Part shown: one piece after another, positions 35,635-44,020 of the stretch
Numbering within the stretch: position 1 is the first letter of the stretch
How the letters are laid out: every line of letters starts with the position of its first letter
Source: Thermus parvatiensis
GTDB taxonomy: Bacteria > Deinococcota > Deinococci > Deinococcales > Thermaceae
Assembly (NCBI RefSeq): GCF_001535545.1
Contig: NZ_CP014141.1
Span: 806,001-870,000 of the forward strand
Length of the DNA stretch: 64,000 nucleotides
Direction of reading: 5' to 3'
Notes under the pieces: generated by a model
Database searches by the model: none
Told to the model about the DNA's origin: nothing
The model's input: the letters and a program-made list of their open reading frames with translations, nothing else
Program-made: the position numbers and the translations under genes

Positions 35635-36653
35635 GCCTCCTCCAGGGCGGGGGTTTCGCTCAGCCCCGAAGGGGCGATCTTGTACACCCGGGCGATGACC
35701 TCTTCCAAAGGGGGCTCCCGCACCTCTAGGTCCTCCACGGGAAGGCTTTTAAGGATCTCCGCCACCCTTTCCGTAAGCCTCTCCCGGGGCACCAGAAGCC
35801 GGGCCTTTAGGCCCTCGAGGTCCCTGACCTCCCCGAAGGCCAGGAAGGCTTCCCTGGGCAGGGGGTAGGCCAGGGTGAGCCCCACCTCCCGGTAGGGGGC
35901 GAAGCGTTCCAGAAGCCCTGCCAGGGGTCCATCGTAGAGGAGCCTTCCCTGGTGGATCACCAAGACCCGTTCCGCCAGGGCGGCGATGTCCGCCATGTAA
36001 TGGCTGGTGAGGAGAACCGTGGCCCCGTAGCGCCGGTTGTACTCCCGGATGAACTCCCGCACCGCCACCTGGGCGTTCACGTCCAGGCCCAGGGTGGGCT
36101 CGTCCAGAAAGAGCACCTCCGGGCGGTGGAGAAGGGCCGCCAGAAGCTCGGCCTTCATCCTTTCCCCCAGGGAGAGCTTGCGCACGGGCTGGTGGAGCTT
36201 ATTCGTTAGGGAAAGCATTTCCGAAAGCTCCGAAACCCGCTTCCGGAACTCCCCTTCGGGGATATCGTAGATGGCGGCGTTGAGGCGGAAGGTGTCCAGG
36301 GCGGGCAGGTCCCAGATGAGCTGCTGCTTGTTGCCCATCACCAGGGTGATCTTTTTCAAGAAGGCCTTTTCCCGCCGCCAGGGAATGTGTCCCGCCACCA
36401 CCGCCTTACCCCGGGTGGGGTGGATCAGGCCGGTGAGCATCTTCAAGGTGGTGGTCTTACCCGCCCCGTTGGGGCCCAGAAAGCCTACCACCTCGCCCCT
36501 TGCGATTTGAAAGCTCACCCCTTCCACCGCCTTCACCGTGCGGTACTGGCGCAGGAGAAAGTGGCGCAGGGTGGCGAGGAGGCTTTCCTCCTTCAGGGCC
36601 ACCCGGTAGTGCTTGGTGAGGTCCTGGGCAAGGATGATGGGTTCCGCCGACAC
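35631..36653 (-). CDS. ABC-2 type exporter ATP-binding protein
   Basis: 340 residues from GTG 36653. Walker A GFLGPNGAGKTTTLKMLTG, signature KLSLGERMKAELLAAL, Walker B VLFLDEPTLGLDVNAQ, switch His in LTSHYMADIAAL. The insertion EESLLATLRHFLLRQYRTVKAVEG before the ABC core is the hallmark of the ATPases that pair with DUF990/ABC-2 permeases. Lies between two permeases, one co-directional and one divergent. Confidence 0.88.
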   Translation of the reverse strand: MSAEPIILAQDLTKHYRVALKEESLLATLRHFLLRQYRTVKAVEGVSFQIARGEVVGFLGPNGAGKTTTLKMLTGLIHPTRGKAVVAGHIPWRREKAFLKKITLVMGNKQQLIWDLPALDTFRLNAAIYDIPEGEFRKRVSELSEMLSLTNKLHQPVRKLSLGERMKAELLAALLHRPEVLFLDEPTLGLDVNAQVAVREFIREYNRRYGATVLLTSHYMADIAALAERVLVIHQGRLLYDGPLAGLLERFAPYREVGLTLAYPLPREAFLAFGEVRDLEGLKARLLVPRERLTERVAEILKSLPVEDLEVREPPLEEVIARVYKIAPSGLSETPALEEA

Positions 36654-36677
36654 CCCTATAGTCTACCCTGTGGTCTA
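36654..36677. promoter_or_regulatory. Overlapping divergent -10 boxes of the ABC exporter genes
   Basis: The whole gap is 24 bp. Minus strand: TAGACT (36665-36660) then 6 nt to GTG 36653. Plus strand: TACCCT (36664-36669) then 8 nt to ATG 36678. The two -10 boxes overlap by 2 bp. Confidence 0.6.
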
Positions 36678-37457
36678 ATGTTCCCTGTGCGGTACCTGAG
36701 GGTTTTCCTGCTTTTCCTTCGCCTCAGCCTGGCGGCGGAGATGGAGTACCGGCTCAACTTCCTCCTGGGCCTTCTCTCCTCGGCCCTGACCCTTCTTGGG
36801 GCCCTGTTCGGTCTGGTGCTCCTCTACCAAGGAGGGTACCGGCCCGGAGGGTGGGCCTGGGAGGAGGCGCTTTTGGTCCTCGCCGCCTTTACCCTGCTCC
36901 AGGGGCTGGCGAGCACCCTCCTCGCCCCGAACCTCAACAAGATCGTGGAACACGTGCAACAAGGTACCCTGGACTTTGTCCTCCTTAAGCCCATAGATCC
37001 CCAGTTCTGGCTCTCCTTGCGGGTCTTTTCCCCCTGGGGCCTGGGGGATTTCCTCTTGGGCCTCGGCCTCCTCCTCTACGCGGGAGTTCGCCTGGGCCTG
37101 GGTGCTGGGGACTACGCCCTCTTCGGCCTCTACTTCCTCCTCGGGGCCCTGATGCTTTACAGCCTCTGGTTCCTCCTCGCCACCACCAGCGTCTGGTTCG
37201 TCAAGATCTACAACGTGACCGAGGTGCTGCGGGGGCTTCTCGAGGCGGGGCGGTTTCCCGTCTCCAGCTACCCCGCCCTTTACCGGGTCTTTTTCACCTT
37301 CGTGGTGCCCGTGGCCTTCCTCACCACCGTGCCCGCGGAGGCAGCGCTGAGGAGGGAAACCCCCCTCTATGCCCTCTTCCCCACCCTCTTCCTCCTCCTC
37401 CTAGCCCGGGGCTTCTTCCGCCTGGCCCTTAGGAGCTACACCTCGGCGAGCAGCTAG
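36678..37457 (+). CDS. ABC-2 type exporter permease, second subunit
   Basis: 259 residues from ATG 36678, 8 nt after a TACCCT box. Six helices; the sequence RLSLAAEMEYRLNFLLGLLSSALTLLGALFGLVLLYQGG and VQQGTLDFVLLKPIDPQFWLSLRVFSPWGLGDFLLG is typical of DUF990-type permeases. It would form a heterodimeric exporter with 34859-35634 and the ATPase. Its 3' end overlaps the next minus-strand gene by 4 nt. Confidence 0.83.
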   Translation: MFPVRYLRVFLLFLRLSLAAEMEYRLNFLLGLLSSALTLLGALFGLVLLYQGGYRPGGWAWEEALLVLAAFTLLQGLASTLLAPNLNKIVEHVQQGTLDFVLLKPIDPQFWLSLRVFSPWGLGDFLLGLGLLLYAGVRLGLGAGDYALFGLYFLLGALMLYSLWFLLATTSVWFVKIYNVTEVLRGLLEAGRFPVSSYPALYRVFFTFVVPVAFLTTVPAEAALRRETPLYALFPTLFLLLLARGFFRLALRSYTSASS

Positions 37458-39294
37458 TAGAGCTGTTCCCGCTGGCCGTAGGCGAAGAGGGTTACGGCGA
37501 GGACCTGGTCCTTTCCCGTGGTGGGGAAGAAGGGCGGGGCAAGGCCCCTTCGTAGGCGTGGGTCGTATACGAAGGTCCGGCCATAGCCCGTTTGTTGTTG
37601 GCCCGTGGTTGAATTAAAGGTTCCAAAGGCCCCGTAGTACTTCTCAATGATGCCCCCAAGGAGGTAGGCCGTGCCCCTGGCGCGGGTTCGATTGTAGTTC
37701 TCCACGGCCACCACCCCTGAGGAGGACATCAAGGTGGCGTGGATCTGGACGTTATCCGGGGCATTTTCTCCAATCAGGACATCCCCATCCTGGCTGTAGA
37801 TCCCAAGGATGTTTTGGGCCTGGGAGTTGGGGCAGTTCGCAGGGGTTATGGTGCCGTCCGGGTTACGCCTGGACGGACTCGTGCAGGGAGGGATCTCATA
37901 GGTGAGATCCCCCTGTATCCGGATGGTGCCGCTTGCGGCCACGGTGATCTGGGCAAAGCTGGCGAGGGCCGGGGTGGGCTGGTTCCCGTTTCTCCCTGGG
38001 CCCTCTAGGCTTTCCACCCCACCATCTACGTAGATCACCCCGTTAAAGCTTGGCCGTACCGTTTGGAACCGGCCATTATTCTGCTCTTTTTCTAGGGGCC
38101 CACCCTCGGTATACCGATAGACCTCCCTTTGCACCCGGTTGCAGGCCCTGTTTTGGCAAATCTGGGCCTCGATGTATTGGTATTTGATGGCCTGGGGGGT
38201 GTCGCAGGCCACCTTGGCGCCGTTTGCGTTCTCGCACTGGAAGGAGAGCTTGAGGCTCATTACCCCTTGGGAAAAGTACAATCCCCCGTTTTGGGCCGCG
38301 GCTTTTTGGTCCTGGGCGTTTTGGGGTAGGGGGATGAAGCTAGCCTGCCAGTCTATCCCCCGGCAAAGGTGGGGGCGTGGGTGCCATACCTGTTGGTCAC
38401 CACCGGGGCACTGGGGCTTGGCTGCATCTGGGTTGGGCTTAGGAAGCCTTGGCCATAGAAGTAAGCCCCTGCCCTCTGGCTACCGCAGGCCTGGCCATCT
38501 TGGCTTGGGTTCGTACAGCCTGCCGAGGTCACGGGTCCACCGAACCAGGGCCTACGGTAGAAGCGGAAGTAGGTGTTGGTGTGGACCGGGCCGTCAAAAA
38601 GGGTGCCGTCGGTGAACCATATGTCCGTGCCGTTTGGAAGTGTGTGGATGTGGGTGAAAAGGGCGTAGCGGGCAAAGCTGGACCGGCCTAAGGTAAAGCG
38701 GTACTCCCCTTGCACAACCACGTTCCTCCGGTATATCCCTGCCCCGCCTTGGGCCACTAGGACGAAGGGGAGGGCATAGGTCTGGGTGGCGGCCTGGTTT
38801 GCGCTCCGAGGAGCGCCTTCCACGAAGCGACCCGGGGGGAGTTGGATGCCCGTTGGCAGGGTTTGGCCACAGGCCGAGTCTGTGAAGTGAACCCGTAGGG
38901 TGATGGAAAGCCCTGCCTCCGGGCTAAAGTCTTGGTTGCAGGTCAGCTGATCCACCCGATCCTGAAGGGCTCGGGCCAGGTTGTTTAGGGCTTGCGCTGT
39001 CAATATAGGATCGGGCTCTTGGGCCGAGCAATCACCTCCTCCCAAAGCCCAGCAGGAGGTGGTGCTCGCCTGCCCTTGGACCAGGGCATCCAGTTGATCC
39101 CGTAAGGGGCCCGAAAGAAACCCCCCGCCCACAAGGGCCCCGGCCCGGGCGAGCATCAGGGTCTGGACGATCTTTTCGTCCAACTGGCTATGGCGCATCT
39201 CGTTCAAGGTGCGGAGGAAGAGGAGGGTACCGATCCCCGAGACCAGGATCAGGGTGGTAAGCACCACCATCAGGGCCATGCCTTTGCGTCCCAC
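37454..39294 (-). CDS. PilX/DUF4900-type pilus-associated protein (one-base deletion)
   Basis: About 613 residues once one base is restored in the C5 run at 38357-38361. The N terminus MGRKGMALMVVLTTLILVSGIGTLLFLRTLNEMRHSQ is a PilX-like prepilin signal and helix. The long remainder is rich in Asn, Gly and Thr with Cys pairs and motifs such as FDGPVHTNTYFRF, FNGVIYVDGGVESL and ILGIYSQDGDVLIG, as in DUF4900 proteins (beta-solenoid-like). It parallels comZ in the other cluster: a large PilX-like protein after FimT-, PilV- and PilW-like pilins. Possible adhesin or pilus-tip role is inference. Confidence 0.75.
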
Positions 39295-39306
39295 GTCGTC
39301 ACCTCC

Positions 39307-40179
39307 TTACTGGCAAGGCAGGAGCTCTTGGATGTCGTAGCTTCCCGTCCTCGGAAGCTCCACCGCGCTTGAGTAGCTGATCCTTTGAGGCCTTCCCCTT
39401 CCTTGGCCTTCGGCCTCGAGGCTGAGGACAAGCCGCCTGAGGACCAGGCCACCGGTTTGCACCGGGGGGGATCCTTGGGGGTTTTTCCAGGCGTAGACGG
39501 GCGGATTGATCTTTAGGGTACCGCTTCCCTCGTAGACATAGTCTATTTGGAAGTTGGTTAAGTTAAAGGCCACGGGGACCTCACCCCCCGTCCCGTAGCG
39601 GGCGAAAAGGGTCCCCGCTTGCGGGTCAAAGCGGAAGCCCAGGGTTCGTGCCCGGAAGAGGAGGGTGTTTGGGGTGTAGTCTATGGTGTTGCCGCAGCCA
39701 GAATGGACCACGTGCCAAAGGTTTTGGCCCACGGGGTTCACCTGGGTTACGGACAGGACCGTGGCCTGCCCAGCCCCGTTCACCAAGAGGACCTGGTCCC
39801 CATCTTGGATACCCAGCTGGTCCCGGTTTGCCACTAAGGCTACGATCTTGGCCTCGGCTGCCCGTTTAAAGCTTTCGTTGTTTCCCGAGTCATGGGGCCT
39901 TACCGGATAACCGGCCCCACCCTCAATGAGGACGAAGGAGATGCCTTGGGCCCCCGAGGGGTAGGGGATGCTTCCGATACCCCCAAAGGCCGCGCTCCTC
40001 AAATCCTGGGTAAAGACCTCTACGATCCTTCTCAGCTTTCCCTGCAACCCCGCCTTGGTGTCCAGCTGAGCCCGTGTTTGGAGAAAGCGCGTTGTGACCT
40101 CCGAGGCGGCGAGGAAAAGGATGCCCAGGGTCAGAAGGGCTACGAGGAGCTCCACCAGGGTAAAGCCTTTCCCTTTCAT
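39307..40179 (-). CDS. PilW-like minor pilin of the second cluster
   Basis: 290 residues from ATG 40179: MKGKGFTLVELLVALLTLGI (cleavage after Gly5, Glu5 present), then a large PilW-type domain (LRRIVEVFTQDLRSAAFGGIG, VLEVSV-like strands, CGNTIDYTPNTLLFRARTLGFR). The overlapping start/stop with the upstream PilV-like gene indicates one operon. Confidence 0.82.
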   Translation of the reverse strand: MKGKGFTLVELLVALLTLGILFLAASEVTTRFLQTRAQLDTKAGLQGKLRRIVEVFTQDLRSAAFGGIGSIPYPSGAQGISFVLIEGGAGYPVRPHDSGNNESFKRAAEAKIVALVANRDQLGIQDGDQVLLVNGAGQATVLSVTQVNPVGQNLWHVVHSGCGNTIDYTPNTLLFRARTLGFRFDPQAGTLFARYGTGGEVPVAFNLTNFQIDYVYEGSGTLKINPPVYAWKNPQGSPPVQTGGLVLRRLVLSLEAEGQGRGRPQRISYSSAVELPRTGSYDIQELLPCQ

Positions 40180-40652
40180 CAGTTCACCCCCGGAAGTGGC
40201 CCGAGCCCTCCACCCCCGCCTCCAGGGGGCGCGTAGGTGAGGGCCGCGGTGCAGGCTTCGGCTTGCCCTTCCCTCCAGCACACCCGGATGCGGTACTGGA
40301 GGAGGCCCAGGCTTTGCACCGCCTGGGGCGGGGTTTCGGTCTGGATGACCGCCTTGTAGAGGTTGAGGTTGGCGGGGTTTTGCCAGCGGCTTTCCCTGGG
40401 CAGTTCGGGAAAGGCCGTGTTCAGGTTACCGTAGTCTATGGTTAAGGGACTCCCTGACTGGGGAAGGAGGCGGGTATCCCCCTCGATGATCCGCCGGCCC
40501 AGGTAGTTCAGGATCTGCACCGCCTGGGTCCTTTGCCCGCTTGCTTGGGTGCGGTTTAGGCTCTGCGCCAAGAGGGCTGAGAGGCCCAAGAGGACCGCGG
40601 AGAGGATGACCAGGGCTACGAGAACTTCTATCAGGGTAAGCCCTTTTCTCAT
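40179..40652 (-). CDS. PilV-like minor pilin of the second cluster
   Basis: 157 residues, signal MRKGLTLIEVLVALVILSAV with Glu5. The domain has QRTQAVQILNYLGRRIIEGDTRLL and a Cys pair (RVCWREGQAEACTAAL), then a Gly-rich tail. Similar in order and size to the PilV-like gene of the pilA cluster. Confidence 0.82.
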   Translation of the reverse strand: MRKGLTLIEVLVALVILSAVLLGLSALLAQSLNRTQASGQRTQAVQILNYLGRRIIEGDTRLLPQSGSPLTIDYGNLNTAFPELPRESRWQNPANLNLYKAVIQTETPPQAVQSLGLLQYRIRVCWREGQAEACTAALTYAPPGGGGGGLGPLPGVN

Positions 40653-40671
40653 TCCTTCTTCACCTCCCCGA

Positions 40672-41091
40672 TTAAGGAGACGGTGTACCTGTGGTTTTGC
40701 CCCCTAGGCTTAGGGTGAAGGTAAGGGGCCCATTGAGGGGGCTTCCGTCCGGGTTTTCCACCTTCCCTGGGGGGCTATAGCGGAGGATGGGGCCCTGGTT
40801 TAGGCTTAAGCTTGCCCCTTGAGGCAAGGGAAGGGCACGGAGGAGGGCTTTGTTGCTTTCCCTAAGGAGCCTGAGGCGGCTTCCGTCATAGTCCAGAAGG
40901 AGAGCTTCCCCCCGGCTTGCCGCCTCCGTGGCCCCCTGCCAGATGAAGGTCTGCAGGGCGGTGAGGAAGCTTGACCTTTCCTCGCTTCTTAGAAGCCTCG
41001 AGGTGCTAAGGGCGCCGATGCTAAGGAGGAGGCCAAGAAGTCCTAGCACAATGAGGAATTCAAGCAGGGTGAACCCTATGCGCTCCCGCAT
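40672..41091 (-). CDS. FimT/GspH-like minor pilin of the second cluster
   Basis: 139 residues from ATG 41091: MRERIGFTLLEFLIVLGLLGLL, then FLTALQTFIWQGATEAASRGEALLLDYDG, a GspH-like core. First gene of the second prepilin operon. The palindrome CCCCCATTTGGGGG lies 38 nt upstream. Confidence 0.78.
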   Translation of the reverse strand: MRERIGFTLLEFLIVLGLLGLLLSIGALSTSRLLRSEERSSFLTALQTFIWQGATEAASRGEALLLDYDGSRLRLLRESNKALLRALPLPQGASLSLNQGPILRYSPPGKVENPDGSPLNGPLTFTLSLGGKTTGTPSP

Positions 41092-41100
41092 TTTGCGACA

Positions 41101-41143
41101 TCTTAAACCCTTAAGTGGATTATGCCTATCCCCCAAATGGGGG
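41101..41143 (-). promoter_or_regulatory. Second prepilin cluster promoter with CCCCCATTTGGGGG palindrome
   Basis: Minus strand: the palindrome (41143-41130) is followed directly by ATAGGC (41129-41124) as a poor -35, 17 nt, and TTAAGA (41106-41101), 9 nt before the ATG. An alternative -10 is CATAAT (41124-41119). The divergent plsY -10 (TAGAAT, 41146-41151) lies on the other side of the palindrome. Confidence 0.55.
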
Positions 41144-41159
41144 GGTAGAATGGCATGGC

Positions 41160-41757
41160 ATGGGATCCGTGCTCCTGGTCCTTTTTCTCGCCTACCTCTT
41201 CGGCTCCGTGCCCGCCGGGGTGCTGGTGGCCCGCACCTACGGGGTGGACCTGCGCAAGGTGGGCTCAGGGAACATCGGGGCCACCAACGTCCTCCGCGCC
41301 CTGGGCTGGGGCCCGGCTTTGGTGGTGGCCTTCTTTGACGTCTTCAAGGGCGGGATCGCCGTCCTTGTGGCCCGGGCCTTTGGCCTTTCCGACTGGATGC
41401 TGGGCGGGGTGGCCCTGATGGCGGTTTTGGGCCACAACTACTCGGTCTTCCTCCGCTTCCGCGGGGGAAGGGGGTGGCCACGAGCTTCGGCACCCTCCTC
41501 TTCCTGGACCCCGTCTTGGCCCTCTGGACCTTTCCCATAGGGCTAAGCGTCATCCTCCTCACCCGCTACGTCTCCGCGGGGAGCATGACCGGGGGGTGGC
41601 GGCCTTCGTCCTCTCCCTGGCCTTGGGCAGGCCCCTTTGGGAGGTGGCCACGGTCTTCCTCATGGCCCTCCTCATCTTTTGGACCCACCGGGAAAACCTA
41701 AAGCGCCTCCAGGAAGGGACGGAAAGGCGTTTGGGGGAGCGGGTGGAGGCACGCTAG
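41160..41757 (+). CDS. plsY: Acyl-phosphate glycerol-3-phosphate acyltransferase PlsY (two one-base deletions)
   Basis: About 199 residues after restoring one G at G5 41463-41467 and one at G6 41591-41596. Conserved PlsY motifs are [48 protein letters not shown] and [15 protein letters not shown] followed by VATSFG in the repaired frame. It is an integral membrane enzyme that starts phospholipid synthesis. TAGAAT lies 8 nt before the ATG. Confidence 0.9.
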
Positions 41758-41766
41758 ACTGGAGGT

Positions 41767-42057
41767 GTGCGGAAGGAGGAGGTCCTGGCCCTGCTCCGGT
41801 CCCGCTGGCCCGAGTTGCGCGCCCTGGGGGTGACGGAGCTTTACCTCTTCGGCTCCTTGGCCCGGGACGAGGCCGCACCCGGGAGCGACGTGGACCTTCT
41901 GGTGGTTTTTGCCACTCCGCCGGGCTTTGAGGGCTACTGGCGGGTGAAAGAGTTTTTGGAGAGCCTCCTGGGGCGGCCCGTGGACTTGGTGATGAAGGGG
42001 GCCTTGAAGCCCTGGGCGGTGTCCGAGGTGTTGGGCGAGGCTGTCCGTGTCGCGTAG
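41767..42057 (+). CDS. mntA: MntA-type nucleotidyltransferase antitoxin, second pair
   Basis: 96 residues from GTG 41767, 6 nt after a TAGACT box that overlaps the plsY stop. The motif LYLFGSLARDEAAPGSDVDLLVVF is the GSX10DXD nucleotidyltransferase site. It overlaps the HepT gene by 11 nt. Confidence 0.86.
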   Translation: MRKEEVLALLRSRWPELRALGVTELYLFGSLARDEAAPGSDVDLLVVFATPPGFEGYWRVKEFLESLLGRPVDLVMKGALKPWAVSEVLGEAVRVA

Positions 42058-42391
42058 TCATCGACTTTTCCTTCGGGACATGCTGGAGGTCTGTGAAAAG
42101 GTCATGCGCTATACCGAGGGTCTTGATTTTGACACTTTCGTCCGAAACGAGCTGGTTTACGATGCCGTGCTTCGCAATCTGGAAGTCCTCGGTGAGGCGG
42201 CCAAGAAGGTGCCTGATCCGGTCCGGGCCCGCTATCCCTCGGTGGAGTGGCGGGCGATCGCTGGTTTGAGGGACGTTTTAGCCCACGCCTACTTTGCCTT
42301 GGACGAGGCTACCCTTTGGGATATCGTGGCCCAGAAGGTGCCCGCGCTCGCGGAGGCGCTTCGGCAGATCTTGGAGGAAGAAGATGCTTGA
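42047..42391 (+). CDS. hepT: HepT-type toxin, second pair
   Basis: 114 residues from GTG 42047 with the HEPN motif GLRDVLAHAYFALDE (RX4HXY). Typical helical framework FLRDMLEVCEKVMRYTEG and LEVLGEAAKKVPDPVRARYP. Overlaps mntA upstream and the bshB1 start downstream by 8 nt, so it is read with a thiol-synthesis gene. Confidence 0.85.
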   Translation: MSRSHRLFLRDMLEVCEKVMRYTEGLDFDTFVRNELVYDAVLRNLEVLGEAAKKVPDPVRARYPSVEWRAIAGLRDVLAHAYFALDEATLWDIVAQKVPALAEALRQILEEEDA

Positions 42392-43067
42392 CCTTCTGGT
42401 CCTCGCTCCCCACCCCGACGACGGGGAGCTGGGCTGTGGCGGGACCCTGGCTCGGGCCAAGGCGGAGGGGCTTTCCACGGGGATTCTGGACCTCACCCGG
42501 GGGGAAATGGGCTCCAAGGGCATCCCGGAGGAGCGGGAGAAGGAGGTGGCCGAGGCGAGCCGGATCCTGGGGCTGGACTTTAGGGGAAACCTTGGGTTTC
42601 CCGACGGGGGTCTTGCCGACGTCCCGGAGCAGCGGCTAAAGCTCGCCCAGGCCCTGAGGTGGCTTCGGCCCCGGGTGGTCTTCGCCCCCCTCGAGGCCGA
42701 CCGCCATCCCGACCACACCGCCGCAAGCCGCCTCGCCGTGGCCGCGGTCCACCTGGCAGGGCTTAAGAAGGCCCCCTTGGAGGGGGAGCCTTTCCGGGTG
42801 GAGAGGCTTTTCTTCTACCCGGGGAACCATCCCTTCGCCCCGAGCTTTCTGGTCAAGATCTCCGCCTTCATAGACCAGTGGGAGGCCGCGGTTTTGGCCT
42901 ATAGGAGCCAGTTTACGGGGGAGGCGGCGAGCGAGACCGTGGGGCCCAAGGGGGTGGAGGCCCGCAAGGCCATGCGCCGCTACTGGGGGAACTATTTGGG
43001 GGTGGACTACGCCGAGCCTTTCGTAAGCCCCCTTCCCGTGCTCTACGTGCCCTGGTCCCGGGCCTAA
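42384..43067 (+). CDS. bshB1: Bacillithiol biosynthesis deacetylase BshB1
   Basis: 227 residues of the LmbE/PIG-L zinc deacetylase family: LVLAPHPDDGELGCGGTLARAK (HPDD) at the N terminus and LEADRHPDHTAASRLAV (HPDH). The segments LTRGEMGSKG and FYPGNHPFAPSFLVKIS are those of BshB1, which deacetylates GlcNAc-malate in bacillithiol synthesis. A YpdA-type reductase at 26798 supports a bacillithiol system. Confidence 0.88.
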   Translation: MLDLLVLAPHPDDGELGCGGTLARAKAEGLSTGILDLTRGEMGSKGIPEEREKEVAEASRILGLDFRGNLGFPDGGLADVPEQRLKLAQALRWLRPRVVFAPLEADRHPDHTAASRLAVAAVHLAGLKKAPLEGEPFRVERLFFYPGNHPFAPSFLVKISAFIDQWEAAVLAYRSQFTGEAASETVGPKGVEARKAMRRYWGNYLGVDYAEPFVSPLPVLYVPWSRA

Positions 43068-43071
43068 GCCC

Positions 43072-43101
43072 TTGCATAAGTTTGCGGGCACGGGGTATGC
43101 T
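43072..43101 (+). promoter_or_regulatory. argF promoter
   Basis: TTGCAT (43072-43077), 18 nt, TATGCT (43096-43101); the argF ATG follows 9 nt later. Confidence 0.6.
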
Positions 43102-43110
43102 TAAGGCCTC

Positions 43111-44016
43111 ATGGGGGGAGAGGCCCTGACCCTGCCCAAGGACCTTCTGGACTTTTCCGGCTACGGCCCCAAGGAGCTTCAGGCCCTTCTGGACCTGGCG
43201 GAGCGGCTGAAGCGGGAGCGCTACCGGGGGGAGGACCTCAAAGGGAAGGTCCTCGCCCTCCTCTTTGAGAAGCCCTCCTTGCGCACCCGGACGACCCTCG
43301 AGGTGGCCATGGTCCACCTGGGGGGGCACGCCGTTTACCTGGACCAGAAGCAGGTGGGCATCGGGGAGAGGGAGCCCGTTAGGGACATCGCCAAGAATCT
43401 GGAGCGCTTCGTGGAGGGGATCGCCGCCCGGGTTTACAAGCACGAGACGGTGGAGGCCCTGGCCCGCCACGCCAAGGTCCCCGTGGTGAACGCCCTTTCC
43501 GACCGGGCTCATCCCCTTCAGGCCCTCGCCGACCTCCTCACCTTGAAGGAGGCCTTCGGGGGGTGGGAAGGCCTCGAGGTGGCCTGGGTGGGGGACGGGA
43601 ACAACGTCCTGAACTCCCTCCTGGAGGTGACCCCCCTCGTGGGCCTTCGCATCCGGGTGGCCACCCCTAGGGGCTACGAGCCCGATCCTCAGCTTCTCAA
43701 GCGGGCGGACGCTCACTTCACCCACGACCCCAGGGAGGCCGCCTTGGGCGCCCACGCCCTCTATACCGATGTCTGGACCAGCATGGGCCAGGAGGCGGAA
43801 CGGGAAAGGCGCCTAAGGGACTTCCAGGGCTTCCAGGTGAACGGGGAGCTCCTTGAACTCCTCCACCCCGAGGGCATCTTCCTCCACTGCCTCCCCGCCC
43901 ACTACGGGGAAGAGGCCACGGAGGAAGCGGTTCACGGGGGAAGGAGCCGGGTCTTTGACCAGGCGGAAAACCGCCTCCACACCGCTAAGGCCGTGCTCCT
44001 CACCCTGCTAAAGTAG
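43111..44016 (+). CDS. argF: Ornithine carbamoyltransferase
   Basis: 301 residues. Carbamoyl-phosphate site FEKPSLRTRTTLEVAM (SxRTR), HPLQALADLLTLKEAF (HPxQ) and the ornithine-site HCLPAHYGEEATEEA are all present, so it is OTCase and not aspartate carbamoyltransferase. It makes citrulline in arginine synthesis. argC and argJ follow after one Uma2 gene. Confidence 0.95.
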   Translation: MGGEALTLPKDLLDFSGYGPKELQALLDLAERLKRERYRGEDLKGKVLALLFEKPSLRTRTTLEVAMVHLGGHAVYLDQKQVGIGEREPVRDIAKNLERFVEGIAARVYKHETVEALARHAKVPVVNALSDRAHPLQALADLLTLKEAFGGWEGLEVAWVGDGNNVLNSLLEVTPLVGLRIRVATPRGYEPDPQLLKRADAHFTHDPREAALGAHALYTDVWTSMGQEAERERRLRDFQGFQVNGELLELLHPEGIFLHCLPAHYGEEATEEAVHGGRSRVFDQAENRLHTAKAVLLTLLK

Positions 44017-44020
44017 GGGT

